Source: Schlesneria sp037146815 (lineage in GTDB: Bacteria; Planctomycetota; Planctomycetia; Planctomycetales; Planctomycetaceae). Taken from it: 64,000 bases of DNA. The stretch spans positions 1 through 64,000 of the forward strand of contig JBAWWJ010000008.1 in the NCBI GenBank assembly GCA_037146815.1, in the 5' to 3' direction. The first letter of the stretch is position 1; each line of letters opens with the position of its first letter. The notes beneath the pieces are model-generated. The model was not told the origin of the DNA. It did not search any database and saw nothing but the letters and a program-made list of their open reading frames with translations. This document shows positions 26,331 through 39,404 of this stretch, in pieces. The position numbers were made by a program, and so were the translations under genes.

Positions 26331-27227
26331 CTATTTCGGTGGAAAACGCTTGATCATCGTGATTTCGTTTCCCTGCGGATTATGGGTGACTTCGTCCATG
26401 AAGCTGCGAATCAATAGTAGCCCACGTCCTCCCATGCGATCCATATTGATCTTTTCCGTGGGATCGCGAACTTCAGACGGCTTGTAGCCGGGGCCATCAT
26501 CGCAAATGACAAAACGGACCTCTGTCGGTGAAAGATGGGCCGTCAGGCGGACACGACGCTGAGCATAGCGAGCCTCATCACGTCGTTCCTTCGCCAGGCG
26601 GTAGAAGACGGATTCCTCTTCCTGCCGAAGTTCGGAATCGAGTTCAAGGTTTCCGTAATAGATCGCGTTTGTGAGCGACTCGTGAATCGCCATTCCAATT
26701 CGCGTGGTTTGCAAATCGTCGGAATGTCGCATGGTTTCAAGCTGCTCTTGCAGGTAGGCAATCAACGGAGAAATCAAAGCCGTGTCGTTTTCCAATACGA
26801 ATCGCGATTCGACCACGTCGAGCGTACTGAGGACACGTCGTCGATGCTGTTGTCCGCGCGACACCGACAGAACGTTTTTGATTGTTTCGATCAGGTTACT
26901 GGCGAGAGCACGCTTGGGAACGTAGCTGGCGGCTCCCATTTTCAGCGCCTGAACGGCGACCTCTTCATTTCCAAAGCTCGTCATCAGAATGACGGGCACT
27001 CCATAGCCACGGGACTTGATCGATTCGACCAGTTCCAGTCCGTTCATCTCGGGCATCTGCAAATCCGTGATGATGACATCGGGCATGTCCGCAGCAGCGA
27101 CATCCAGGGCAAGCTTTCCGTTTTCCGCATAGCTCACAGTCGCATCTGTAAGGCTTCTTTCCAGAAGCCCCCCGACCAGACGCCGCTCGACCGGCGAATC
27201 ATCGACGACGAGGATGCGGGTTTTCAT
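26331..27227 (-). CDS. Response regulator with C-terminal HATPase (RsbW-type) domain
   Basis: The 298-residue protein starts at 27227 behind AGGGA. Residues 1-125 form a receiver (ILVVDDSPVERR, VIITDLQMPEMNG with the phospho-Asp, and a conserved Lys in SYVPKRAL). The C-terminal half is a GHKL ATPase lacking HisKA: HESLTNAIYYGN forms the N box, CDDGPGYKPSEV a G1 box, and MGGRGLLLIRSF a G2 box. This is the architecture of anti-sigma-factor or serine-kinase type ATPases controlled by phosphorylation. The phosphoryl donor is plausibly the Hpt-containing kinase encoded just upstream (213-base gap). No sigma factor or anti-anti-sigma gene is nearby, so the output is unknown. Confidence 0.88.
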   Translation of the reverse strand: MKTRILVVDDSPVERRLVGGLLERSLTDATVSYAENGKLALDVAAADMPDVIITDLQMPEMNGLELVESIKSRGYGVPVILMTSFGNEEVAVQALKMGAASYVPKRALASNLIETIKNVLSVSRGQQHRRRVLSTLDVVESRFVLENDTALISPLIAYLQEQLETMRHSDDLQTTRIGMAIHESLTNAIYYGNLELDSELRQEEESVFYRLAKERRDEARYAQRRVRLTAHLSPTEVRFVICDDGPGYKPSEVRDPTEKINMDRMGGRGLLLIRSFMDEVTHNPQGNEITMIKRFPPK

Positions 27228-27440
27228 CGGAAAGTCCCTTCACGAAAAATCGAAGCCGATCACGACGCGGCACGAAGCCAGAAACTGTCGCGTGCAGGGT
27301 CAATCCTGCGCCGTTGAACGAGTTTTGGCAAATGATCGCTGTCTGACGACTCGCACACGTTCGAGTCGAATAACGATCTTCTTGTGCGTTGAGACTCCAC
27401 CCGCAGATTGCAGACCATCGATTAATGACTGCAGGCAGCC

Positions 27441-31419
<3,979 letters not shown>

Positions 31420-31428
31420 GAATACCAT

Positions 31429-31766
31429 CTTTCGTGAGCGAACAGTGGGCCAGCACGCTTTTCTTCGAATTCATCGTAAGGAGTTTTACTCAATCTTCCC
31501 CACAATTTGATCGGTTCGCGAAAGATTGAAGCCAACAATTCCCGCGGGGCGAATTGCAGCAGCCCCTTTGGTATTTCTACCTCTTCGGTTTACCGCAGCG
31601 ATTTTCTACGTTATTTCGAATGAGCGCCAATTTTCGCCAGCACTCGCTGGCAGGCGAGTCGGTCGTGTGAAGGGGTCCACAGCCAGGATTTTGTAGAATC
31701 CGTGAGGTTGAGATTGGCGGTCTACGGGCACGATGCTTCGAAGGTCATTCAGATCAGGAACGAACA
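31429..31766. other. Divergent intergenic region, no gene seen
   Basis: This A/T-richer gap of about 340 bases separates the divergent starts of the phosphorelay kinase and the GH20-like gene, and should contain both promoters. I see no palindrome, operator or coding frame that I can support. Confidence 0.45.
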
Positions 31767-33467
31767 ATGTTCAAATCATCCATTCACGTGATTGCCATAC
31801 TTTCGGCGTGGAGTTTTGCGTCACATGTTGTTTGTGCTGCGGAGCCGCTGGAAAATCGCTGGGTTTACCTGCAGCAGAACTTACAGGTGACTGAGAATCT
31901 GCCGAAAATTGAATCGATTCTCAGGCGGGCAGCCAAGTCGGGATACAACGGTGTTGTGCTCGCCGATTACAAGCTGAACGTCCTCGATCGCGTCCCCGAT
32001 CACTATTTCAAGAACGCAGCCAGATTCCAGGAGCTTTGCCGCGACCTGGATCTTGAGATCATTCCGACGGTTGCCAATTTTGGCTACAGCTCAGGGATTC
32101 TCGCACATGATCCCAATCTGGCCGAGGGGCTTCCCGCGCGCGACGTGCCATTCGTTGTGAAAGGGGGGAAAATCGTACTCGATGTCGAGGGCAAGAATCT
32201 GATCCCTGGCGACTTCGAAAATTCAAAGGGAGACACATTCACTGGCTGGGGTTTTCAAGACGAGCCAGGGCAGGGGACGTTCGCTGACAGCATGATCAAG
32301 CACGGGGGAAAGTCGTCACTACGTATCCAGAACGCTCCGGGGATCGAGGGGAATCGGCGCGTCAGCAAGCCGATCAAGGTTCGTCCGTGGTCGCAGTTCC
32401 ACGCCTCGGTCTGGATCCGCACAGAAAACTTTGAATCTGCGGGCGAGACCCGGATGTTCGCAATGTCGCCGTCGGGTCGAGTCCTCTCGCACAGTCATCT
32501 CGGTGTGAAGCGCGATCAGGATTGGACGCTGCATCACGTGGTCTTTAATAGTCTCGAAAGCAGCGAGATTCGGTTCTATCTCGGCACCTGGGGCTGTCGT
32601 GGTGGCAAGCTCTGGATGGATGACGCCACACTGATCGAGGAACCGTTCGTGAATCTTGTCCGTCGCCCCGGCTGTCCGCTGACTGTCAAGGACGATTCGC
32701 GCCAGACGATCTACGTCGAGGGGCGTGACTTCGCCGAGTTACGCGATCTGAAACTCGGTAATACCCCATGGCCCGGCGAGTTTGACGTCTACCATGAACC
32801 ACCGTCGCTCATGCTGTTACCCGGCTCAGCCATCAAAGAAGGCCAGAAACTGCTGGTCAGCTACAGTCACGCCGTCACAATCTACGACGGTCAGATTCCG
32901 TGCTCATTGACCGAACCAAAGACCTTTGAGATCGTCGAAGATCAGGTTCGCCGTGTGCAGCAACTGTTCAAACCAAAAACCTATTTCCTCAGCCACGACG
33001 AAATCCGTGTCGCCAACTGGAGCGACCCGGAACGAGCCTCGGGCAAATCGGCCGGGGAGCAACTGGCCGAAAACGTGCAGCGCTGCGCTGAGATTATTCG
33101 CAGGATCAGCCCCAATGCCAGGTTGTGCATCTGGAGCGACATGTTTGACCCGCACCACAACGCCGTCAAGGACTTTTACCTCGTCAATGGCGACCTGACC
33201 GGCTCATGGAAGGGCCTGCCGAATGACACAATCATCATCAACTGGAACAGCGGCCAACCGTCTCCCAGCCTGAAACACTTCGCTGATCAAGGCCACACAC
33301 AGGTCCTCGCGGGGTACTACGACGCACCTCCCGGCCGCATTCGCGACTGGCTCAGCGTCGGCAAAGAAGTCCCCCAAAGTCTTCGCGGCGCGATGTATAC
33401 CACCTGGCAAGGCAATTTCACTGATCTGGAGGCATTTGCCGCCGCTGCCTGGGGCAGTCGCAAATGA
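31767..33467 (+). CDS. Secreted GH20-like glycosidase with inserted jelly-roll module
   Basis: The 566-residue protein has a signal peptide (to about VVCAAE). The N-terminal part (RWVYLQQNLQVTENL, SGYNGVVLADYKLNVLD, LEIIPTVANFGYSSGIL) and the C-terminal part (YFLSHDEIRVANWSD, LCIWSDMFDP, GAMYTTWQGNFTDLEAF) look like two halves of a GH20-type TIM barrel. The Asp411-Glu412 pair sits where the catalytic DE of hexosaminidases lies. Between them, about residues 140-290 resemble a CBM4/9-like jelly roll (GKSSLRIQNAPG, KLWMDDATLIEE), followed by an Ig-like stretch. It probably acts on an amino-sugar glycan outside the cytoplasm, though the substrate is unknown and activity is inferred. It has no operon partner. 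Confidence 0.72.
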   Translation: MFKSSIHVIAILSAWSFASHVVCAAEPLENRWVYLQQNLQVTENLPKIESILRRAAKSGYNGVVLADYKLNVLDRVPDHYFKNAARFQELCRDLDLEIIPTVANFGYSSGILAHDPNLAEGLPARDVPFVVKGGKIVLDVEGKNLIPGDFENSKGDTFTGWGFQDEPGQGTFADSMIKHGGKSSLRIQNAPGIEGNRRVSKPIKVRPWSQFHASVWIRTENFESAGETRMFAMSPSGRVLSHSHLGVKRDQDWTLHHVVFNSLESSEIRFYLGTWGCRGGKLWMDDATLIEEPFVNLVRRPGCPLTVKDDSRQTIYVEGRDFAELRDLKLGNTPWPGEFDVYHEPPSLMLLPGSAIKEGQKLLVSYSHAVTIYDGQIPCSLTEPKTFEIVEDQVRRVQQLFKPKTYFLSHDEIRVANWSDPERASGKSAGEQLAENVQRCAEIIRRISPNARLCIWSDMFDPHHNAVKDFYLVNGDLTGSWKGLPNDTIIINWNSGQPSPSLKHFADQGHTQVLAGYYDAPPGRIRDWLSVGKEVPQSLRGAMYTTWQGNFTDLEAFAAAAWGSRK

Positions 33468-33639
33468 CTTCAACGAATTTGATCGTCCAGTGAATTCAGG
33501 AATCTCTCAGGTTCCCTGATTCATTCGACGCGAACAGGAGTCCTGCTTGCTGTTCCGGTTCGTTCCTCAGACAATGCATTTTCACCATTCGCTGGTAGTA
33601 ATTGACGTGTAAAACACCGAACGACAAGACAGACGACTT

Positions 33640-35322
33640 ATGGATATTGCCAAGACTCTGATCCGACACGGACTGGTTTCCCGCGAGCAAATCGATTCCA
33701 CCCTGCCCAAAACAGGGGGACGCCGGCTGGATCGTGTGCTCGTTGAATTGGGGATTGTCTCGGAAGATGATGTTTTGAAGGCGTTTGCCGATGAGCTCGG
33801 CATGCCGTTCGTCGATGTGAAACGAGAACTGATTGACCGTGAACTGCTGATGCAGTTTCCGACAACTGCCGTCTTTCGACATTCATTGCTGCCGATTTCA
33901 CGCAAGAACGGCAGCGTCGTCGTTGCGACGTCAGACCCATTCAACCTGGAAGCTCTGGAAGAACTGGAATCTGTCAGCGGATTCCATCTGGTCCCTGTCC
34001 TGGCCCGCCGCCTGGATGTGGTCGATCTGATCAAGGAGCATCTGGGTGTCGGTGGGGACACCCTGAACGAACTGGTCGCCCAGCGTTCGGCCGATGGCGT
34101 TGAACTGCTGAGTGATATTTCCCAAGATGATGGCGACCTGGCTCAACAGGCCGAAAATGCCTCGGTCATCAAACTGGTCAACGAACTGCTGCTCGAAGCC
34201 TTGGAGCAGCAGGCGAGTGACGTGCATATTGAGCCCCAGGAAAACGGGCTGATCATCCGGTATCGCGTCGATGGATTGCTTCGCGTTCAACCGGTGCCTG
34301 AATCGATCATGCACTTCTACGCAGCGATCGTGACCCGCTTGAAGATCATGTCCAAGCTGAACATCGCCGAGAAGCGTGTCCCCCAGGATGGTCGTATCAA
34401 GCTGAAGATTTCGGGGCGTGAAATCGATGTCCGTGTTTCGATCATCCCGATGATCTATGGCGAAGGGGTCGTCCTGCGACTGCTCGACAAAAGCCGGATG
34501 GTGTTCAATCTGAAAAACGTCGGTATGCCAGATGCCATGGCAAAGACGTTTCACGAATTGATTGCAATGCCTCACGGAATCGTACTGGTCACGGGGCCCA
34601 CCGGGAGCGGAAAGACGTCGACGCTTTACAGTGCCCTCAACGAAATCAAAGATCCTTCGATCAAGATCATCACGGTGGAAGACCCCGTGGAATATCAGAA
34701 TCCGGGGATCAGCCAGATCCAGGTTCACAGCAAGGTCGGCCTGACGTTTGGTGCCGGTCTTCGTAGTATTCTGCGACATGACCCTGACGTGATTCTGATC
34801 GGGGAAATTCGCGACGGCGAAACGGCCGAAGCAGCGATCCAGGCGTCGTTAACCGGCCACCTCGTTTTCAGCACACTGCACACCAACGACGCACCCAGTG
34901 CCTTCGCGCGACTGATTGATATGGGCGTGGAACCCTACTTGGTCGCCAGTACGGTGGAAGGAGTCTTGGCACAGCGACTGGTGCGAGTCCTGTGCAAGAA
35001 ATGCAAAGTGCCCTACAAGCCAGATCCGGAAGAAGTCCCTGACGACTTCCCACGTCCCATTCCCGAAAACTTCTGGAAGCCTGCTGGTTGTCGTGAGTGT
35101 CGCGGGACCGGTTATTCAGGTCGACGAGCAATCTTCGAACTGCTCCGTACAGATCCTGAAATCGGTCGTCTTTGCGTAGCCCGAGCCAGTTCCACAACCA
35201 TTCGCGACCACGCCCTGAAGAATGGCATGGTGACACTGCGACTCAACGGGTATCAGCGAGTCATTGATGGAACAACGACACTGGATGAAGTCTTGCGAAT
35301 CACCAAGGGTGACGTTGCGTAG
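33640..35322 (+). CDS. GspE/PilB-type secretion or pilus assembly ATPase
   Basis: The 560-residue protein has two N-terminal GspE-N-like regions, then the ATPase core with Walker A GPTGSGKT (319-326), the Asp-box VEDPVEY, Walker B VILIGEIRDGE (384-394) and the His box TGHLVFSTLHTND. Four cysteines (452, 455, 484, 487) form the zinc-binding CM domain typical of GspE/PilB and absent from retraction ATPases such as PilT. It therefore should power assembly of a type II secretion pseudopilus or type IV pilus on the cytoplasmic side of the membrane. No other gsp or pil gene is in the window, so the system is scattered. It converges with the next gene with only two bases between them. Confidence 0.92.
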   Translation: MDIAKTLIRHGLVSREQIDSTLPKTGGRRLDRVLVELGIVSEDDVLKAFADELGMPFVDVKRELIDRELLMQFPTTAVFRHSLLPISRKNGSVVVATSDPFNLEALEELESVSGFHLVPVLARRLDVVDLIKEHLGVGGDTLNELVAQRSADGVELLSDISQDDGDLAQQAENASVIKLVNELLLEALEQQASDVHIEPQENGLIIRYRVDGLLRVQPVPESIMHFYAAIVTRLKIMSKLNIAEKRVPQDGRIKLKISGREIDVRVSIIPMIYGEGVVLRLLDKSRMVFNLKNVGMPDAMAKTFHELIAMPHGIVLVTGPTGSGKTSTLYSALNEIKDPSIKIITVEDPVEYQNPGISQIQVHSKVGLTFGAGLRSILRHDPDVILIGEIRDGETAEAAIQASLTGHLVFSTLHTNDAPSAFARLIDMGVEPYLVASTVEGVLAQRLVRVLCKKCKVPYKPDPEEVPDDFPRPIPENFWKPAGCRECRGTGYSGRRAIFELLRTDPEIGRLCVARASSTTIRDHALKNGMVTLRLNGYQRVIDGTTTLDEVLRITKGDVA

Positions 35323-35324
35323 AA

Positions 35325-37199
35325 CTACGCCTTACGAATAAATTCAGCGGCGTAACTGCGGACTCGTTGCCCGTTCAAGACATGGAACATGCGTAATTGC
35401 TGCACGGTTTCCTGGCTGAAGCGGCCCAGCGGGACGTGGATCAGTTTCTTTCCATAACGTTTGGCAAGACGACGCCACGCGGGACCAGGAGGAGCATAGC
35501 TGAGGAGTGCCACATGGCGTTCCCGAGCGTGGAAACATGCCGCAGCTAACAATCGTTCTTCCATCGTATCCACGAAATCAAAACGTCCGTTCGACCAGAT
35601 GTCTGGAACAGGACGTGGCGGAAACAGGAACATCGCGCCGCCATACGTCGCTTGTCCAATCCCCGGGCCGACCATGTTCTCCAGATAGTTCGACGCGAAC
35701 AGCGCCAATGTCGATTCGTCATGGTGTTCTGCGTGCCAGGTGACTCGCCATGGATAGTCGCGAGGATCGGCCGGACTGTCGAACAGCATCACGACACAAT
35801 CCAGGCTTCCGCGCGTCGGCGGCAGCACTTTGACATACAGGTCACCTGTATGCCAGTTACGCAACGTCTCACGGATATCGAGGCCGTCTTTCAGGCTGGC
35901 GCTGAACTTTTCGCTACGAGCCAGATCCGTTCCCAGCATTGTCAGAGCGGTGTCTTTGACGTGCGTTCGGAACCGTTCGACAGCCACGTCTTCAGGTGGC
36001 CAACTGCATTGATGATACGGATTCCACCGCATCTGCCATTCATCCTGTTTCGGCTTGGGAGGCTGCGGCTTCAACCGACAGGTACGCCATTCCATTGCCT
36101 GACCTGGCAGGCGATTGACTAGATTGACGAGGTCTCCATTCGGGAGATGTCCGCGATTGATTCCCAACCGGATTTCCGGGAACGGGATCAACTGATGATA
36201 GGGATATTCACTCGCAGTCTGGGCCAGCGAAATGGCAAATTGATCCCCGGCAATCTGCTGTGCCGCGACGATCAGCGTATAAAGCGTCGGAGTCATCCGC
36301 CGTTCGACCAGGGTCAGATTGCGAACGTATTGAAGGTAGATCCGCAGCAACTTCGGAGTGATCTTTCTCGCACGGTTCCCAAGTTCGGCCTTATAGTGAT
36401 CTCGCGCGGCGAGCAGCATTGCCTTCACGCCGTCGAGTGACAGATTTTCGTCGGCTTCGAGTTCCGCGCGAGCTCGTTCATAAAGACCGGTGATGAACGG
36501 CAGTTCGCCGAGCATGAAGAGCAGCGTTTCAGGGTCAGCCTGATAGATCGTGGTTTCTTCGACATCATCGTTCGTCGCGACCGTTGGTGTGCGTTCGACG
36601 AATGCCTCGCGAATCCACGGCCAGTCGACGATCGAACAGATGAACAGGATTCGCTCGTACTTCTGTTCGAGTTCGCGCAGCCTCGCCGCCATGAAGATCG
36701 CGCGGTCCTGCGGTTGCCCTTCGGGCAGACGGCTGATACTGGGCAATACGGCTGTCGCAAATTTGTCGGGTGCGACATGCTTGAGCGCATAGGGGTCCGG
36801 AAGCGCGGCGGCATAGCTTTCGAACTGGGCTGTTTCCAGGTCGATGAATTTACAGGGCATCCGCTCCTGTTGCGCGATCCGGATGGCAGCGATTACACCT
36901 TGGCAGGGATCGATCGGAACGTAGCTGAACGTCCGCCCGGATTCGTCATCCTTCTCGTCCTTCTCCTCGCTCCATTCGTTGACCTGAAACGCTTGAGGTT
37001 CTTCCTGTGTGACCAATGACACGTTCGGCAGAAACGCAATCGCCCGCTCGACATCTTCCTGAAATGACGGTGGAAGCGGGACCGCCAGACAGTCAAATGA
37101 CAGTGTCAGCATGACCCGCCTAACTTCAATGGCGAAATCACCACTGCCGTGAATGATCGGCAGACAGGTGATTCGATCGCTGAATTGCAGGACGTTCAT
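35325..37199 (-). CDS. Conserved hypothetical protein paired with MoxR ATPase (remote TraB/ChaN-like?)
   Basis: The 624-residue protein has no signal peptide or clear membrane helix. Its first 210 residues (ITCLPIIHGSGDFAIEVRRV, FDCLAVPLPPSFQEDVERAI, YVPIDPCQG, RIAQQERMPCKFIDLE, RAIFMAARLREL) follow the strand-helix order of TraB/ChaN/EreA-type proteins, in which pathogenicity-island-like or hydrolase activities have been proposed. This match is by eye and weak. The C-terminus has a Trp- and His-rich segment (YPWRVTWHAEHHDES). The MoxR gene lies 67 bases upstream on the same strand, so both are probably one operon, and the MoxR protein is the likely chaperone for this product. No von Willebrand A protein, the usual MoxR partner, is adjacent. 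Confidence 0.7.
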   Translation of the reverse strand: MNVLQFSDRITCLPIIHGSGDFAIEVRRVMLTLSFDCLAVPLPPSFQEDVERAIAFLPNVSLVTQEEPQAFQVNEWSEEKDEKDDESGRTFSYVPIDPCQGVIAAIRIAQQERMPCKFIDLETAQFESYAAALPDPYALKHVAPDKFATAVLPSISRLPEGQPQDRAIFMAARLRELEQKYERILFICSIVDWPWIREAFVERTPTVATNDDVEETTIYQADPETLLFMLGELPFITGLYERARAELEADENLSLDGVKAMLLAARDHYKAELGNRARKITPKLLRIYLQYVRNLTLVERRMTPTLYTLIVAAQQIAGDQFAISLAQTASEYPYHQLIPFPEIRLGINRGHLPNGDLVNLVNRLPGQAMEWRTCRLKPQPPKPKQDEWQMRWNPYHQCSWPPEDVAVERFRTHVKDTALTMLGTDLARSEKFSASLKDGLDIRETLRNWHTGDLYVKVLPPTRGSLDCVVMLFDSPADPRDYPWRVTWHAEHHDESTLALFASNYLENMVGPGIGQATYGGAMFLFPPRPVPDIWSNGRFDFVDTMEERLLAAACFHARERHVALLSYAPPGPAWRRLAKRYGKKLIHVPLGRFSQETVQQLRMFHVLNGQRVRSYAAEFIRKA

Positions 37200-37266
37200 G
37201 ATGGTCTATCGTTACGGAATGTGTTGGTCGCGATGGTCGCTGTCGAGGAATTGAACGCAAAGCAGT

Positions 37267-38232
37267 TCACGCTTCTTCGTCGTCCTCTTCATCATCGTCG
37301 TCATCATAGTCTGGATGCAGCGGGTCATCGGGATCGAAGAAGAAATCACCCAGCCCCATTGGCATCGTATTTCCGCCAAGCGACTGCTGCCGTCGCTTGG
37401 CGGTTTCATTCAAATCGATGGCTTCTTCGCCCAGGCAGTTGATCAAGGCTTCCTGCCAGACGAGATCTTTGGCGACCGGATGCGACGGATCTTGAGCGAG
37501 TCGCTTCATGGCGTATCGCAAGACGTTCATCCCGTCGCGTGTGGAAAAGTCCAGATTCAATTGATGCGACTGCTGCAGGAACTCGACCGTCAGGTTGAGC
37601 ATCTCGGGTTCAGCAAACGGCAGGTGATAATGCAGGATCGCCATTTCGTCGCTGCGTTGAGGATGTCCGAGCGTCAGCGTCGGCTGCAGTCGACTGAGAA
37701 TGTAGTCGGGAATCTCAAACGTCGATTCGTCGTCATTCATCGTCACGGCACAGCGGAAGTCCTTATGGGCGTGAATCGTAATCCCCGCCACAATTGATTC
37801 GACGTAGCGCCGGTGATCGAGCAGTGGTGCCAGGCTGGCCCACGACTTCTCGTTCATCCGGTTCCCTTCGTCGAGGATACAGATCCCACCCTGGACCATC
37901 GCGGTCACGAGTGGCGAAGCGTGGTACTTGATCTTACCGCTTTCGGCGAGTACCGGGGTGACCAGCAGGTCTTCGGGGCGCGTATCCGACGTGCATTGGT
38001 AAATGTAGAGATCCTGATTCCGTGTTCGCCCCGCAGAAATGGCGAGCGTCGTTTTGCCGATGCCGGGTGTCCCCACGATACGGGGTGACAGAGGCATGTC
38101 TTTTTCATCGACGACCAGCCAGCAGGCCAGCAGTTGCATCAGGATTTCGCGTTGACCAATCCATTCTCCGGCAGATTCATCGGGTTGGCTCAGGTAAAGA
38201 CGGACTCCGCCAATTTCAACGTGATTCGTCAT
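37267..38232 (-). CDS. MoxR-family AAA+ ATPase
   Basis: The 321-residue protein carries Walker A GTPGIGKT (54-61), Walker B GGICILDEGNRM (Asp121-Glu122), a sensor-type segment AVTMNDDESTFEIPD and an arginine-finger region with LSRLQPTL. These match the MoxR/RavA branch of AAA+ proteins, which act as ATP-driven chaperones that mature or remodel a partner, often a VWA-domain protein. The C-terminal 25 residues are strongly acidic (DDDDDEEDDEEA), possibly for partner binding. It is the first gene of a two-gene unit with the 624-residue protein and is divergent from the LOG-family gene. Confidence 0.88.
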   Translation of the reverse strand: MTNHVEIGGVRLYLSQPDESAGEWIGQREILMQLLACWLVVDEKDMPLSPRIVGTPGIGKTTLAISAGRTRNQDLYIYQCTSDTRPEDLLVTPVLAESGKIKYHASPLVTAMVQGGICILDEGNRMNEKSWASLAPLLDHRRYVESIVAGITIHAHKDFRCAVTMNDDESTFEIPDYILSRLQPTLTLGHPQRSDEMAILHYHLPFAEPEMLNLTVEFLQQSHQLNLDFSTRDGMNVLRYAMKRLAQDPSHPVAKDLVWQEALINCLGEEAIDLNETAKRRQQSLGGNTMPMGLGDFFFDPDDPLHPDYDDDDDEEDDEEA

Positions 38233-38385
38233 TGATCGTTTAATTCCGTTGGAACGTACTATTTGAAATCCGCCCCCCGGACGGATTTACGAGTCGAAGA
38301 GCGCCCCACTGGATTCGCTCTTGCAGCACATCTGGACTTCGATCATATCTCCCGGACAGGCACCTCGCATCCTCGGGATGAAATC

Positions 38386-39159
38386 ATGTCGACTTTCCTT
38401 CCCAAATCAGATCAACCACTCGTCATCCGTCCTAAAGGAAAATCCGCGCACCGATTGGACTTTCATCTGCTCGAAGGTCCCCGATCCCGGTTCGTCGAGT
38501 TCGTAGATCTGGTCCGTATCGGTTGGGAATTCGTCCGAGGATATCGCGCACTGCGGTCCACCGGTCCTTGTATTACAGTGTTCGGCTCGGCTCGATTCGG
38601 CTCGGACAATCCCTATTACGAGTTGGCGCGACAAACGGGTGCGGAGATGGCCCGGATGGGGTTCACCGTGATGACGGGTGGCGGCCCCGGTATCATGGAA
38701 GCAGCGAATCGAGGAGCCAAAGACGTCGGCGGACGATCGATCGGCTGTAACATCGTGCTTCCGGTCGAACAGAGACCCAACCCGTACCTCGATAAAATGA
38801 TCCTGTTCCAGCACTTTTTTGTCAGGAAAGTGATGCTGGTAAAGTATTCACAGGCATTCCTGATCTTCCCCGGCGGGTTCGGGACCCTGGACGAAGCCTT
38901 TGAGGCTGCGACCCTGATCCAGACTGGAAAGATCAATCAGTTTCCACTGGTTTTTGTCGGGGTCGCGTACTGGCAGCCCATCTTCGATTTTCTCAAGTCC
39001 ACGCTCCTGGGGCACGGTGCTATCAGCCAGGTCGACTTTGATCGCCTGCTCCTCACAGATTCACTCGACGAGATCTGCGGTGCGATGGACACTTGCCCTT
39101 CGACAATCAGTGACGACTCAAAACAGTGTCCGGAACGCCAATGGGAACTGGGACGATAA
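38386..39159 (+). CDS. LOG-family nucleotide 5'-monophosphate nucleosidase
   Basis: From ATG 38386 the product is 257 residues; the frame is open back to 38263, so a start 41 residues earlier is possible. It contains the LOG signatures GGGPGIMEAANRG (98-110) and PGGFGTLDE (162-170), including the catalytic Arg and Glu of phosphoribohydrolases. These enzymes cleave a nucleoside 5'-monophosphate (cytokinin ribotides in plants and actinobacteria, AMP-like nucleotides or pyrimidine ribotides elsewhere) to a free base and ribose 5-phosphate. Bacterial physiological substrates are uncertain. It is cytoplasmic, a single gene, and divergent from the MoxR pair. Confidence 0.86.
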   Translation: MSTFLPKSDQPLVIRPKGKSAHRLDFHLLEGPRSRFVEFVDLVRIGWEFVRGYRALRSTGPCITVFGSARFGSDNPYYELARQTGAEMARMGFTVMTGGGPGIMEAANRGAKDVGGRSIGCNIVLPVEQRPNPYLDKMILFQHFFVRKVMLVKYSQAFLIFPGGFGTLDEAFEAATLIQTGKINQFPLVFVGVAYWQPIFDFLKSTLLGHGAISQVDFDRLLLTDSLDEICGAMDTCPSTISDDSKQCPERQWELGR

Positions 39160-39404
39160 AGCATTTTGATGTGTCATTTGATGGATGCCCCTCGAATTCT
39201 TGGTCAAGTGTCCTCACGCTTTTTGCAGAGCGTGAATCTGAGTCTGCAGTCACTGTTCACCGTAAGTGCCTGTGGTAAGGCGTGCAGGTCATAACGACGG
39301 AAGCGGGAATAACGCCACTTGTAGTGCCCTACAACCCCAACGGCCGATACGATCGATGCCGCCTACTGACGCTTCCTCGCGGCGTTTGACAGGAATTCGT
39401 TGAT

